DNA of 64,000 nt from Mesorhizobium carmichaelinearum (GTDB lineage Bacteria; Pseudomonadota; Alphaproteobacteria; Rhizobiales; Rhizobiaceae), in assembly GCF_900199455.1 (NCBI RefSeq), contig NZ_FZQR01000001.1, positions 310,001 to 374,000 of the forward strand, read 5' to 3'. A program made the translations under genes and the position numbers. Below the pieces are notes generated by a model. It was given only the letters and a program-made list of their open reading frames with translations, searched no databases and was not told the origin of the DNA. Below, piece by piece: positions 28,814 to 38,874 of the stretch; position 1 is the stretch's first letter; each line of letters opens with the position of its first letter.

Positions 28814-30192
28814 TCCAGCCCCTCCTGCGCAACGGCGCCGGTTAGCCGGTCCAGCGATCTCGACATGCGGGCCATGATTTCCGCGATGTCCTCTGCCGTC
28901 ACGATCATCGGCGGGCAAAGCGCAAGCTGGTCGCCGATGCTGCGGAAGATGAGACCTTCTTCGTGACCGATGGCCGACGCTATCGCGCCCGCGCGTCCTA
29001 CTTTTGCAAAAGGCCGCTTGGTGGCCTTGTCAGCGACCAGCTCGACCGCCCCGATCAGGCCGGTGCCGCGGGCCTCCCCGACAAGGGGATGATCGGCAAA
29101 CGAGCGAATGCCCGCCTGGAAGGCCGCTTCCATCCGGGCCGCATTGCCCATCAAATCGCGTTCCTCGATGATGGCTAGATTTTCCAGCGCAACGGCTGTC
29201 GCGACCGGATGACCCGATGCCGTGAAGCCGTGGCCGAAATTGCCGATCGTCGCGGTGTTGTCGGCGATCGCCTGATAGATCTCTTCGGAGAAAATGACAG
29301 CGGCAAGCGGCATATAAGACGACGTGATCTGCTTGGAGACCGTTATGATATCAGGTGTGAAGCCGTATTTCTGAGCGCCAAAGGGCGTGCCGAGCCGCCC
29401 GAAACCGCAGATCACCTCATCCGCTATCAGAATGATGTCATTTGCCCGGCAGATTTTCTCCACGCCTTCCCAGTATCCCACCGGCGGTGGCAGAACGCCG
29501 CCAGCGGCCATAAGCGGCTCTCCTATGAAGGCTGCGATGGTGTCAGCCCCTTCTTCCGCGATCACCGCCTCCAGTTCGGCAAGCAGGCGCGCCGTGAAGG
29601 CGGCTTCGTCTTCGCCTTCCATGCCGAAACGATAGAAGTGCGGGCAGGTCAGGTGGCGAACGGGAATCGCCGGCAGGTCGAAGTCGCGATGGTTGATCGG
29701 CAGGCCCGTCAGGCTGCCGGAGGCGACGGTGATGCCGTGATAGCCCTTGGTCCGTGCCAGGAATTTCTTCTTTTTGGGCCGGCCCAGCGCGTTGTTCATG
29801 AACCACATCATCTTGACGATGGTGTCGTTGGCTTCCGAGCCCGACGACGTGAAGAAGACACGCGTCAGGTTTTCCGGCGTCATCTCCACGAGTTTCTCCG
29901 CGAGCCGGATGGACGGCTCATGCGCCTTGGAGGAGAAGGTGTGATAGTAGGGCAGCTTCAGCATCTGCTGATAGGCAGCGTCGGCCAAGCGCTTTTCCGA
30001 AAAGCCGACGGCAACCGACCACAGCCCGGCGAGCCCTTCGATATATTCCTTGCCGCGCTCGTCATACACACGGATGCCGTCGCCGCGGCTGATGATCAGC
30101 GGCCCGGTTTTTTCGTGCTGACGCAGGTTGGTGTAGGGATGCATGGTGGTGGCGATGTCGGCGGCGGCGAGAGAGTTGGAAAGCGCGTCCAT
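28810..30192 (-). CDS. Class III PLP aminotransferase
   Basis: The 460-residue omega-aminotransferase-family enzyme contains FFTSSGSEANDTIVKMMW for cofactor phosphate binding, IADEVICGFGRLG with Asp258, and the Schiff-base Lys287 in ITVSKQITSSYMPL. Such enzymes move an amino group from an omega-amino acid or amine to pyruvate. Downstream of ring-opening enzymes it could remove the amino group of the opened product (inference). It follows the pxpA paralog after 95 bases. Confidence 0.9.
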   Translation of the reverse strand: MDALSNSLAAADIATTMHPYTNLRQHEKTGPLIISRGDGIRVYDERGKEYIEGLAGLWSVAVGFSEKRLADAAYQQMLKLPYYHTFSSKAHEPSIRLAEKLVEMTPENLTRVFFTSSGSEANDTIVKMMWFMNNALGRPKKKKFLARTKGYHGITVASGSLTGLPINHRDFDLPAIPVRHLTCPHFYRFGMEGEDEAAFTARLLAELEAVIAEEGADTIAAFIGEPLMAAGGVLPPPVGYWEGVEKICRANDIILIADEVICGFGRLGTPFGAQKYGFTPDIITVSKQITSSYMPLAAVIFSEEIYQAIADNTATIGNFGHGFTASGHPVATAVALENLAIIEERDLMGNAARMEAAFQAGIRSFADHPLVGEARGTGLIGAVELVADKATKRPFAKVGRAGAIASAIGHEEGLIFRSIGDQLALCPPMIVTAEDIAEIMARMSRSLDRLTGAVAQEGLE

Positions 30193-30287
30193 GGAAGTCC
30201 TCAGCGGCTTGTGGAAAGGGTTCAGGCTGTGAGTTCGAGATGGTCCTCGATCCCATACGCGGAGCCTTCACGATACGGAAAAATGAA

Positions 30288-31019
30288 TCATGGGAGGCTT
30301 TTGGAATGCGTGTCGATGATCCGCCGCATCAGCGCGGCGACGTCGCGCGCATTCGGCGGATCTGAGTGGATGCAGACGGTGTCGAACTCGACCGGGCGGA
30401 CCGTGCCGTCTGTCGTAACGAGTTCGCGTCGGGCAAGCGCTCCCACCATACGATGCTCGGCAAGCGTCAGGTCGATGGCCGATTGTACGCGCGGGATGAT
30501 CAGGCTGCCGCCGGGAGCGTAGGTAAGATCGGGAAAGAACTCGCCCACGAAGGCAACGCCGAGTTCAGCCGCCGCCGTCTCGTGACAGGTTCCCGCCATG
30601 CCGAAGAGCGGGACGCCGAACGGCTTGACCGCCGCGGCGATGGCCCGGGCGGTGTCCATGTCGTGCGCGGCCATGCCGTAAATGATGCCGTGCGGCTTGA
30701 CGTGGCTGAGCCGCCCGCCCTCGGCAGCCAGCATCCCTGTCAGAGCACCTATCTGATAGAGGAAGGCGGCTGTCAGTTCCTCCGGCTGAAGTTTCATTTC
30801 GCGCCGGCCGAACCCCTCGCGATCGGGAAGGGAAGGATGCGCGCCGACCTGCTTGCCATGCGAGAGCGCTAGCCGCACGGTCTTCAGCATCGTCCATGGA
30901 TCGGAGGCGTGGAAACCGCAGGCGATGTTGGCGCAATCGATATGAGGCATGATGCCGGCATCGTCGCCGAAACGCCAGTTGCCGTAGCTTTCCCCCATGT
31001 CGCAGTTCAGGGTGACCAT
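30288..31019 (-). CDS. pxpA: Second LamB/YcsF (PxpA) family protein
   Basis: The 243-residue protein starts MVTLNCDMGESYGNWRFGDD and carries IACGFHASDP, GAHPSLPDREGFGRRE and VKPHGIIYG. It is clearly a paralog of the protein at 19101-19823. It has no pxpB/pxpC next to it; instead it lies 12 bases after the molybdenum hydroxylase large subunit. It could use the PxpBC of the other operon or act in ring cleavage with HyuA/HyuB. Confidence 0.85.
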   Translation of the reverse strand: MVTLNCDMGESYGNWRFGDDAGIMPHIDCANIACGFHASDPWTMLKTVRLALSHGKQVGAHPSLPDREGFGRREMKLQPEELTAAFLYQIGALTGMLAAEGGRLSHVKPHGIIYGMAAHDMDTARAIAAAVKPFGVPLFGMAGTCHETAAAELGVAFVGEFFPDLTYAPGGSLIIPRVQSAIDLTLAEHRMVGALARRELVTTDGTVRPVEFDTVCIHSDPPNARDVAALMRRIIDTHSKSLP

Positions 31020-31031
31020 GGTGCGCTTGCC

Positions 31032-33380
31032 TCAGCCCAGGGTGTTCGACGCCCAGCCCGGGGCGATGTGCGGGAACTCCGGCGGTGGTTCGCGCTCGTG
31101 CAGCAGCCGAAGCACGCGCGGTGGCGTCAGTGGCAGCTGCCGCACCGGCTTGCCGATGGCGCGCGCCACTGCACAGCCGATCGCCGCGCCCACGGCCAGG
31201 ATGGGCACCTCGCCCGCGCCCTTGGTGCCAAGCGGACCCATCGACGGTGCGCCCTCGTAGAGGTCGGCGGCGACCGGAACCACGTCCTGTGCCAGCGGCA
31301 AGCGGTAGGTCTCGAAATCGTCCTGCGCGATGCGTCCGTCAGCGGTGATCGTCACCTCCTCATGCAAGGCGTAGCCGAGACCCTGCACGACACCGCCCTG
31401 TATCTGGCCCATGACCGCGCGCGGGTTGAGCACGCGGCCGACATCCTGCACCACGCGATAGGCCAGCACCTCGACATGACCGGTGTCCGCATCAACCGCC
31501 ACCTCCGCCTCGTGAACGACGAAGACGGGGATGTCGAGCGCATCGATGAAATGCCCCATGGCGCAGCCGGACATTGCCGGAGTGTTCTTAGCGGTAAAGG
31601 CTCCGCTTCCCGTGATCGGGCCGGTGGTGGCCTGCGCATGGGCGACGACAGCGGGGATCGACATGCCGGAACCGGGACGTCCCGTGATCTCGACACGACC
31701 ATCCCGCAGCAGCAAGTCTTCCGGCCGGGTCTGCAGCATCTCGCCGGCGGTCCGCAGCAGCTTCTCCCGCACCTCCGCGCAGGCGGCCACACTCGCCGCG
31801 CCGATGGACACGGTGGTCCGTCCGCCGCCAACGCCGACATCGAGGCCTGCCGCATCCGTATCGGCTTCGCGCACGATCACCTGGTCGGGAGCGAGGCCGA
31901 GCTGCCCGGCCACGATCTGCGGCAGGGACTGCACCATCGTGCCCGATCCGATCTCCACACCCGACGTGACCAGTGTTGCGCTGCCGTCGGCGTTCAAATT
32001 CACCGTCGCCGCCGAGGGGCCGACGAAAACGAACCATGTGCCGACCGTGGTTGCAATGCCATAGAGCCTGCCGTCGGCCTTGGCCTCCGATGTGCCGGTA
32101 CTGGCGCGCAGTGTCTCCATGCGGTCGAGCATCGGACCGAGCACGTCGGCCTCGAAAACCTGGCCAGTGGCACCGAGATCGCCATCTCCCAGGACATTCT
32201 TCTTCCGAAACTCCATCGGGTCGAAGCCCAGCGCTTCGCAGATCTCGTCGGTATGCCGCTCCAACGCGAATGTGTTGTAGACGCCGTTGCAAGCCCGGAA
32301 AGCGCCGTTGGGTGGTGTGTTGGTGTATACGGCGCGGCTGACGAGCCGCGTTGCGCCAACCTTGTAATTGCCGCCCAGCGTATGCGCCGTCATCGTCGTC
32401 AGGAAGACCTGTTCGCCGCCATACGCACCGCAGTCCATCAGCACGACCGCCTCGCGCCCGGCGATGTATCCTTCGGCGGTGACGGCGGAGCGAATGCGGA
32501 TTTCCGCATTCTCCCGGCAGAGGCAGGTTGCCATCTCTTCCTGCCGGGTATTTTCCAGCACCACCGTGCGCCCGGTCATCCGCGCCAGAAGTGCCGTGAT
32601 CGGCTCGATGGACGCATCGAATTTCAGGCCGAATCCGCCACCGACAGGGGGTACAGTGACCCGCACACGCCCAGGCGGAAGCTGCATGACCTTTCCGGTG
32701 ACGTTGCGCACTGTCCAAGGCACCTGTGTCGAGGTCTGGATGTGAGCACGACCGTCCTCCCAGGAGCCGATGGCAACGCGCGGTTCGAAGGGCACATGGC
32801 TCTGCCGGCCGACGGTGAAGCTGCTCTCGACAATGCGTATATCGGGACGGGCGAAGGCAGCGTCGACGTCGCCACGACTGGATTTTGCCTCCCATGCGAT
32901 GTTGCCGGCACGTGCACCACCTTCCGTGATCACCTCATAGCCGCGCCAGCCCTCGTGGACGAGACGGGCGGCGGGCTGGAGCGCATCGGCCATGGTAAAC
33001 ACCGGTGCCAGCGGCTCGATCTCCAGCACGATGGCGGCAAGTGCCGCCCGCGCCTGCTTCTCCGTCTCGGCAGCAATGACGGCGATTGGCTCGCCGTGAT
33101 AGCGGATCGTGTCGATGGCCAGGAGCGGATGGTCGGCGATGCCGATGCCGTAGAGCCCTGGCGCATCGGCGCCGGTCGCCACCGCGCGCACGCCAGGACA
33201 GCGAAGTGCCGCCGAAACGTCGAGCTTGCGGATACGCCCCGCGGGAACGGTCGACCGCAGCAGCACGGCATGCAACATGTCGGGGCGAGCCCGGTCGTTG
33301 GTGTATTTCGTGCGCCCGCGCAGCTTGTCCCGCGCGTCGCGGCGCGGCAGATTCATCACCGTGGCGGACAGCTCAGACAT
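31032..33380 (-). CDS. Molybdenum hydroxylase large subunit (xanthine dehydrogenase family)
   Basis: The 782-residue Mo-cofactor subunit is preferred from ATG 33380 (MSELSATVMNLPRRDARDKL), which overlaps the 2Fe-2S gene by 8 bases. Family features include the aldehyde-oxidase-like N-terminal domain (LRGRTKYTNDR), PPVGGGFGLKFD, NGAFRACNGVYN, VGGGRTTVSIG and the C-terminal GTKGAGE, whose Glu (about residue 724) is the conserved active-site base. The CoxL-specific VAYRCSFR loop is absent, so CO dehydrogenase is unlikely. Hydroxylation of an N-heterocycle or aldehyde is the likely activity. Confidence 0.88.
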   Translation of the reverse strand: MSELSATVMNLPRRDARDKLRGRTKYTNDRARPDMLHAVLLRSTVPAGRIRKLDVSAALRCPGVRAVATGADAPGLYGIGIADHPLLAIDTIRYHGEPIAVIAAETEKQARAALAAIVLEIEPLAPVFTMADALQPAARLVHEGWRGYEVITEGGARAGNIAWEAKSSRGDVDAAFARPDIRIVESSFTVGRQSHVPFEPRVAIGSWEDGRAHIQTSTQVPWTVRNVTGKVMQLPPGRVRVTVPPVGGGFGLKFDASIEPITALLARMTGRTVVLENTRQEEMATCLCRENAEIRIRSAVTAEGYIAGREAVVLMDCGAYGGEQVFLTTMTAHTLGGNYKVGATRLVSRAVYTNTPPNGAFRACNGVYNTFALERHTDEICEALGFDPMEFRKKNVLGDGDLGATGQVFEADVLGPMLDRMETLRASTGTSEAKADGRLYGIATTVGTWFVFVGPSAATVNLNADGSATLVTSGVEIGSGTMVQSLPQIVAGQLGLAPDQVIVREADTDAAGLDVGVGGGRTTVSIGAASVAACAEVREKLLRTAGEMLQTRPEDLLLRDGRVEITGRPGSGMSIPAVVAHAQATTGPITGSGAFTAKNTPAMSGCAMGHFIDALDIPVFVVHEAEVAVDADTGHVEVLAYRVVQDVGRVLNPRAVMGQIQGGVVQGLGYALHEEVTITADGRIAQDDFETYRLPLAQDVVPVAADLYEGAPSMGPLGTKGAGEVPILAVGAAIGCAVARAIGKPVRQLPLTPPRVLRLLHEREPPPEFPHIAPGWASNTLG

Positions 33381-33870
33381 GGATGCCTCCCGCCAACTGG
33401 CCGGCCTTGCGCGCCTGATCGAGGCAGTCGGCCACGGCGTCGACGATCCGCTCATATCCCGTGCAGCGGCATATGTTGCCGACCATCGCGGCCTTGATTT
33501 CGGGACGGCTCGCGTGCGGATTGTCACGCACGAACGCCGAAAGGCTCATGACCATTCCCGGGAAACACATGCCGCATTGCACGGCATCGGCCGCCTCGAA
33601 ATTGGCCTGGAGCGGGTGCAGCGCCTGGTTTCCGGAACTCAATCCCTCGATGGTCGTCACCGCGCATCCCTGGACGAGTCCAATGGGCTTCAAGCAGGAC
33701 GGTACCGCTTCGTCGTCGACATGCACCATGCACGCGCCGCAAAAGCCTTCGCGGCATACGGCTTTGGTCCCTGTCAGGAACCGTTCCTGCCGCAAGATGT
33801 CGACAAGCGGCGTCATTGGATCGCCATCAAGGCGGCAGTCCTCGCCATTCAGCTGGAAGGTCACAACCAT
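33373..33870 (-). CDS. Molybdenum hydroxylase 2Fe-2S subunit
   Basis: The 165-residue electron-transfer subunit has all eight cluster cysteines. A ferredoxin-type set (C39, C44, C47, C59 in CREGFCGACMVH) and an alpha-helical set (C99, C102 in QCGMCFPG; C134, C136 in NICRCTGYE) are both intact. ATG 33870 (MVVTFQLNGEDC) lies inside the end of the FAD-subunit gene (10-base overlap), and its own stop overlaps the large-subunit start, so the three are coupled. Confidence 0.93.
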   Translation of the reverse strand: MVVTFQLNGEDCRLDGDPMTPLVDILRQERFLTGTKAVCREGFCGACMVHVDDEAVPSCLKPIGLVQGCAVTTIEGLSSGNQALHPLQANFEAADAVQCGMCFPGMVMSLSAFVRDNPHASRPEIKAAMVGNICRCTGYERIVDAVADCLDQARKAGQLAGGIHV

Positions 33871-34718
33871 GCTACGCCCTCGGTGCTGAGAAGTGCGGCA
33901 ACACCGCGCTTGACCAGCGGCGGAAGAACCTGGCGCCGGTACCAACCGTCGGCTTCCTTGCCGTCGCGGCCCTGGAAATCATTGTGCTCCAGTGCAAGCT
34001 CGGCGACGCGTTGCGGATCGAGCGCGGATGCCGGGCCTGCCGCCATCGCCTGTTCGAGCGCCGTCCAGCGCCGCGCTACCGGCTCCACCGAACCGACGGC
34101 GATGCGACATCGTTTGTTTCTGTCCACCGCAAGCGAGACGATGGCGACCGGGTAGTCGCCGGCTTGCCGAAGCGGCAGCCGGATATGTGCACTTGCGATC
34201 AGGTCGCGGCGCAGATGAATTCTCGTCACGATCGCTTCGGTCAGCAGCGCGTGCCTGTCTTTGAGGAAATCCGAAATACCGAGGAGTCTTGGGCCTTCGA
34301 ACGTCTGCAACTCCACCGTTGCCTCACAGACGAGGAGCGCAGGGGCGAGATCGGCGGCGGCAAAGTCGAGGGCACAAAGGTTGCCGCCTACGGTGGCGAC
34401 CCTCCGGATGCCGGGATTGGCCGCACCCTCCGCCGCGGCAACCAGACCTTCGAAGCCCGCTGACCCGCGCAACGCGCGGCCAAGTGCTGCGTGGGTAACA
34501 GCGGCGCCGATCACGACATGGTCCGGTTCGACTTCGACCTTGGATAGGGCCGGTATTCGGTGGAGTGCGACCACCGCCTCGGGAAGGTCGACCCCGCGCC
34601 GCGGATCACGCATCATCCAGGTGCCGCCGGCAAGCACCGAAGCACCTTGCCGGCGCGCGGCCAATGCCTCTTCAATCGTGCTGGCTGCGGTGAACGATCG
34701 TTCCACGCCTGGTGCCAT
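33861..34718 (-). CDS. Molybdenum hydroxylase FAD subunit
   Basis: The 285-residue protein matches the medium FAD-binding subunit (CoxM/XdhB type), with SVLAGGTWMMRD for FAD pyrophosphate binding and IRRVATVGGNLCALDF for the second FAD loop, then the C-terminal CO-dehydrogenase-flavoprotein domain. It is first in the FAD, Fe-S, Mo order of the complex. A 157-base gap with a stem-loop separates it from hyuB. Confidence 0.9.
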   Translation of the reverse strand: MAPGVERSFTAASTIEEALAARRQGASVLAGGTWMMRDPRRGVDLPEAVVALHRIPALSKVEVEPDHVVIGAAVTHAALGRALRGSAGFEGLVAAAEGAANPGIRRVATVGGNLCALDFAAADLAPALLVCEATVELQTFEGPRLLGISDFLKDRHALLTEAIVTRIHLRRDLIASAHIRLPLRQAGDYPVAIVSLAVDRNKRCRIAVGSVEPVARRWTALEQAMAAGPASALDPQRVAELALEHNDFQGRDGKEADGWYRRQVLPPLVKRGVAALLSTEGVAWL

Positions 34719-34818
34719 CTGTCATACCCCTCGGAAGCAGCTGACTTTCGCAGCGTTGCAGCATTGTTGCTCCAGCTTCAGGTTGCTGTGAAATAGTAAT
34801 TCTTTGAAAATGGTATCG

Positions 34819-34867
34819 AAAAAACAGATGGCTCCGTGCGAGCGCCCGCAAGGTTTGCGGCGCGCTC
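34819..34867 (-). terminator. Stem-loop after hyuB, minus strand
   Basis: GAGCGCCCGCAA (34840-34851) pairs with TTGCGGCGCGCTC (34855-34867), with one bulged base and a 3-base loop. On the minus strand it falls nine bases past the hyuB stop and is followed 15 bases later by a run of six U (A-run 34819-34824). The spacing is longer than in a classical terminator, so partial termination is likely. Confidence 0.5.
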
Positions 34868-34875
34868 GTTAGCGC

Positions 34876-36843
34876 TCAGGCCCAGTGGGCAACGGTGCGT
34901 TTCTCGAAGCTCTCACGGAACTGGGCGGTGGTTTTGGGAAGCAGTTCGCCAGTCTCCCAGTCGAGGATCACGGCATAGTGCCGAACCGCATCGAGCGTAT
35001 CGATCTCGCCGGAGCGGTATTTGCGCGCGACTTCCTCCGGATCCATGCGGGCCCAGTCCTTGCGTTTCGCCCGGATGTCGGCACGGCAGGCTTCGGTCGC
35101 CGTCTCGTCGATTTCGTATTGGCACAGGTCGCGGTCGATTTCGCGGATCACCACGCCGTAGTCGGTCCTGGCACGCTCCAGAGAAACGTAGTCGTCGATC
35201 ACGTCCTCCATCACCTTACGGGGCTCGCGCTCCAGTGGATCACCGAAACCGCCGCCGCCGGCCGTCGGACGCGCGAACTGGTCACCTGTGTGGACCGGGT
35301 AATCGGAGAACACCGAGCCGAGCCAAATCTCGGTCTCTTCTCCGGCGCGCTTCATGGTCAAGCCGTGGGGCATCGACGGCAGGCCGCCTTCGACGCCCCA
35401 GACGACAGCCCGCTCGCGGTCGCAAATGTAGGACATGACGGCATTTTCGGCGTCAAGCAACAACGAGGTCTTCTGCACGCCGACGCCACCCCGCCATTTG
35501 CCGGGACCGGCTGAATCCTGCTTGATCTGGAACTCGATCGTTCGAGTGGGATTCACCCGCTCATTGCCTTCGTTCGGTTGCGACATCAGCCCCGTTCCGA
35601 AGCAGGCGGTGGTGACATCGGCGCCATCCTTGCCGTTGCGCCCGCCCCAGCCGCCAGGCAGCCATTCGTAGAACATGAAGATCGGCTTTTCGGGTTTGCG
35701 TGCGTCCCGCCCCCCGGCCAGCAGATATTCGAGGTTGAAGGCACAGGCGATAGCGCGTTGCGGCATGATCTTCGACCACATCTCGAAGATCGCGTTCATG
35801 ATCTTTTCGAACGGCATCAGGAACCCGGTCACCGCCACCGGCCACTCCGCGCTGACGATGCTGTTCTTCGGCGCGGTCACCTCGATCATCCGGTAAAACC
35901 CGCTGTTGAGCGGAAGGTCCGGGAAGAACGTCTTCATACCGGCGACCACGGCCGAGAAGGTCGCGCCCGGCGCGGAATTGTACATCGAGGCGATGGTCGA
36001 ATGGCTTCCGGTAAAATCGTAGTGGATCGTGTCGCCCTTGATCGTCATCTTGATGCGGATCGGGATCATGCCCTCGCCGGCGCCGAGATCGCGATCGATG
36101 TAGTCGACCGTCTCCCAGGTGCCGTCGGGCAGCTCCGCGAGACGCTTTCGCACGGCGCGTTCGACGTAGTCCTGGACCTCCTCCATACCGCGCATGACCT
36201 GGCCGCGCCCGTACTTCTTGACCAGCCGCAACAGTTCGCGCTCGGCCGCCTGCGTCGCCTGCGCCTGGGAATGGATGTCGCCAATGATCGATGCCGGATC
36301 GCGCGTGTTGGCCGCGATCATGTTGGCGACATCGGAGCAGAAGCGGCCGCGCTGGAAAAGGCGCAGCGGCGTGATCCGCAGGCCTTCGCGGAACATGTCG
36401 CGAGCGGTGACGTCGAAGGAACCCGGCACGGAGCCGCCGAGATCCGACCAGTGGCCGTTCGACTGGGAGAAGCCGATCAGCTTGTCTTCGTCGAAGATCG
36501 GCCGGACGAGCCGAACATCGCTGAAATGCGTACCGCCGGCATAAGGATCGTTGATTGCGTAGACGTCGCCGGGTGCCATATCGCCTTCGAAGACCCGGAT
36601 CACCTCCTTGCACGTGTTGTGCAGTGTGCCGACATGGACCGCGATGTCGTAGTTGCCCTGGGCGACGGAGTTGCCATCGGCATCGTGCAGGGCGTTCGAA
36701 AAGTCTCGGTTGTAGATGACGAAGGAATAGCAGGTGCGAAGCATCTGTTCGGCCATCTGGTCGACAGTGGTGATGAAGGAGTTCTTCAGCACCTCGAACG
36801 TTACCGGATCGAGGCCAGGGCTCGTTTCAATCAGCTTTGTCAT
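34876..36843 (-). CDS. Hydantoinase B / oxoprolinase family beta subunit (HyuB)
   Basis: The 655-residue protein begins GLDPVTFEVLKNSFITTVDQ and contains YAINDPYAGGTHFSDVRLV and NGHWSDLGGSVPGS, all typical of N-methylhydantoinase B / HyuB. Residues 440-540 include PGKWRGGVGVQ and GGGGFGDPLEREP. With HyuA it forms an ATP-dependent amidase that opens cyclic amides such as hydantoins or 5-oxoproline; acetone carboxylase is a related alternative but lacks a gamma subunit gene here. It starts 3 bases after hyuA. Confidence 0.88.
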   Translation of the reverse strand: MTKLIETSPGLDPVTFEVLKNSFITTVDQMAEQMLRTCYSFVIYNRDFSNALHDADGNSVAQGNYDIAVHVGTLHNTCKEVIRVFEGDMAPGDVYAINDPYAGGTHFSDVRLVRPIFDEDKLIGFSQSNGHWSDLGGSVPGSFDVTARDMFREGLRITPLRLFQRGRFCSDVANMIAANTRDPASIIGDIHSQAQATQAAERELLRLVKKYGRGQVMRGMEEVQDYVERAVRKRLAELPDGTWETVDYIDRDLGAGEGMIPIRIKMTIKGDTIHYDFTGSHSTIASMYNSAPGATFSAVVAGMKTFFPDLPLNSGFYRMIEVTAPKNSIVSAEWPVAVTGFLMPFEKIMNAIFEMWSKIMPQRAIACAFNLEYLLAGGRDARKPEKPIFMFYEWLPGGWGGRNGKDGADVTTACFGTGLMSQPNEGNERVNPTRTIEFQIKQDSAGPGKWRGGVGVQKTSLLLDAENAVMSYICDRERAVVWGVEGGLPSMPHGLTMKRAGEETEIWLGSVFSDYPVHTGDQFARPTAGGGGFGDPLEREPRKVMEDVIDDYVSLERARTDYGVVIREIDRDLCQYEIDETATEACRADIRAKRKDWARMDPEEVARKYRSGEIDTLDAVRHYAVILDWETGELLPKTTAQFRESFEKRTVAHWA

Positions 36844-36846
36844 GTC

Positions 36847-38874
36847 TCAGCCTTTCGTCACGATGAGAATGTTGAGGAAGCCATCGACGGTCGCGCTCAT
36901 TCCCGGCGGAACCACGGTGGTGGAATCGAATTGTTCGACAATGGCAGGGCCTGTGAAAGCAGCACCGGCGCTGAGCTGGTCACGTTCATACACGGCTGCA
37001 TCGTGAGATACGCCGTCGAACCAGACGCCGCGGCGTCCGAGGGGCTCGGGCACGTGAGGCAAGACTTCGTGCCGAGGTATCTCGGCTTTCGGAACGATGC
37101 CGATCGCCTTGACCGCGATGCGGAAGATCGACACCGGCGCCTCTTCGCGGCGATAGTTGAACTCGCGTTCGTGCTCGTTGTGGAAGGCCTCGATCAGCGA
37201 GCAGATGCTCTCGATCCGCGCCGGCGCCGACACCGCAAGCGAGCGCCACTGACCCTGATACATCATCTCGACCGTACGCTGCAGCGCCATGTCTTCCTGC
37301 GCCACGCCCTCATGGGCCAGACGCTCGACGGCCTGTTTTTCCATGAGAACAAACGCCGCCTGCATCTCGGAGGGCGAGACAGTCGAAGCATCGGCCATGA
37401 AGCTTTCGGAGAAATCGTGCTGCACGTCGACGAGAAGGCAACCGAGCGCGGAGGTGACGCCGGGTTTGGGCGGCACGATCACAGTTGGAATCGAAAGCTC
37501 CTTGGCCACGGCCGCCCCGTGCAAGGCGCCCGCACCGCCGAATGCGACGAGTGCGAAGTCGCGCGGGTCATAGCCTCGGCTGATGGAGAGAAGCCGGACG
37601 GCATTGCCCATATTGGCGTTGGCGACGGCGATGATCGCCTCGGCCGCCTGGTGGAGTTCCATGCCAAAGGGTGCCGCCACCGTCTCCTGCACCGCCTGGG
37701 CGGCCAGAGCGCGGTCGAGCGTGATCTTGCCGCCTGCAAGGCTGGTGCCGAGACGGCCGAGCACGACATTGGCATCGGTGTTGGTGGCGGTGCGGTTGCC
37801 ATTCTTGTAGCAGGCCGGACCTGGAAAGGCGCCGGCGGACTGCGGTCCGTTGCGCAAGCTGCCGCCTTCGTCCTGCCATGCCAGCGACCCGCCACCCGCA
37901 CCGATGGTCAGCACTTCGATGGAAGGGAAGCGGATCGGATATCCGAATTCGATGTACCAGTCTTTTGTGATGCGCGATTCCCCGTTCCATGCGAGCGAGA
38001 CATCGGTGCTGGTGCCGCCCATGTCGAAGCCGATCGAGTTGGGGAAGCCACAGAGATTTCCGATGAAACGGCTCGCGATCGCGCCGGCGGCGATGCCCGA
38101 TCCTGCGAGCCGGGCTGAAAAATCCTTGACGCTCGCGGGCGTCATGACCCCGCCACCGCTGTGCAGCAACAGGAGATCTCGCTTGTATCCGGCCGCCGCA
38201 AGCGTTTCTCCAAGACGCGACACATAGTCGACGACGACCGGGGCACAGACGGCGTTCGCCATGGTGGTGGAAAAACGTTCGTGCTCGAAGATTTCCGGCA
38301 TGACCTCGGAAGAGATCGAGACCGGCACATCCGGCATTGCCTCCTTCAGGATCTCACGCATGCGGCGCTCGTTGGCGCCGTTGACATAGGAGTTCATGAA
38401 GCAGACGGCGATGGACTTGACCTGCCGCTTCTTGAGAATGTCGGCGACACGGCGCGCAGCCTCTTCGTCCAGTGCTTCCAGGATCGTTCCCTCGGCACTG
38501 ACCCGTTCCCGGACAGTCAGCCGGTCGCGGCGCGGGATATAGGGTTTGGCGACATCTTTATAGGTGTCCCAGAGATCTTCCTTGTTGGCGCGACGGATCT
38601 CGACAACGTCACGGAACCCCTCGGTGCAGACCATTGCGGTGCGTGGCAGGCGGCGGGTGATCAACGCATTGGTGGCGACCGTCGTACCATGAGAGAACAT
38701 CGTCACCTGCGAAAGATCGATGCGGCCCTGATCCACGCCATTCATGATGGCCTGCATGGGATCGTCAGGCGTGGAGGCGGTCTTTTCGATGCGGATCGCG
38801 CCGCTGTCTTCGTCCATGATGCAGATGTCGGTGAAGGTCCCTCCGACATCGACGGCAACTCTAATTCGGCTCAT
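36847..38874 (-). CDS. Hydantoinase A / oxoprolinase family alpha subunit (HyuA)
   Basis: The 675-residue ATP-binding subunit starts at ATG 38874 (MSRIRVAVDVGGTFTDICIM), the standard family start with its phosphate-binding glycine loop; the frame is open further upstream but that part is not conserved. Other family sequences are FSHGTTVATNALI, SIGFDMGGTSTDVSL, TIGAGGGSLAW and AFGGAGALHGAAVA. It forms the hydrolase with HyuB. The AraC gene ends 103 bases upstream in the same direction. Confidence 0.9.
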   Translation of the reverse strand: MSRIRVAVDVGGTFTDICIMDEDSGAIRIEKTASTPDDPMQAIMNGVDQGRIDLSQVTMFSHGTTVATNALITRRLPRTAMVCTEGFRDVVEIRRANKEDLWDTYKDVAKPYIPRRDRLTVRERVSAEGTILEALDEEAARRVADILKKRQVKSIAVCFMNSYVNGANERRMREILKEAMPDVPVSISSEVMPEIFEHERFSTTMANAVCAPVVVDYVSRLGETLAAAGYKRDLLLLHSGGGVMTPASVKDFSARLAGSGIAAGAIASRFIGNLCGFPNSIGFDMGGTSTDVSLAWNGESRITKDWYIEFGYPIRFPSIEVLTIGAGGGSLAWQDEGGSLRNGPQSAGAFPGPACYKNGNRTATNTDANVVLGRLGTSLAGGKITLDRALAAQAVQETVAAPFGMELHQAAEAIIAVANANMGNAVRLLSISRGYDPRDFALVAFGGAGALHGAAVAKELSIPTVIVPPKPGVTSALGCLLVDVQHDFSESFMADASTVSPSEMQAAFVLMEKQAVERLAHEGVAQEDMALQRTVEMMYQGQWRSLAVSAPARIESICSLIEAFHNEHEREFNYRREEAPVSIFRIAVKAIGIVPKAEIPRHEVLPHVPEPLGRRGVWFDGVSHDAAVYERDQLSAGAAFTGPAIVEQFDSTTVVPPGMSATVDGFLNILIVTKG

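Noticed and set aside
29209..30522. 437-codon plus-strand frame
   Set aside because: It runs antisense to the aminotransferase, which has its PLP lysine and phosphate-binding motifs on the minus strand.
30909..33497. 862-codon plus-strand frame opposite the Mo hydroxylase
   Set aside because: The minus strand encodes clear family motifs; the plus frame is His/Arg-rich with no recognisable domain, as expected from a GC-rich antisense frame.
35578..38118. 846-codon plus-strand frame opposite hyuB and hyuA
   Set aside because: It spans the junction of two well-supported minus-strand genes and has no domain features.
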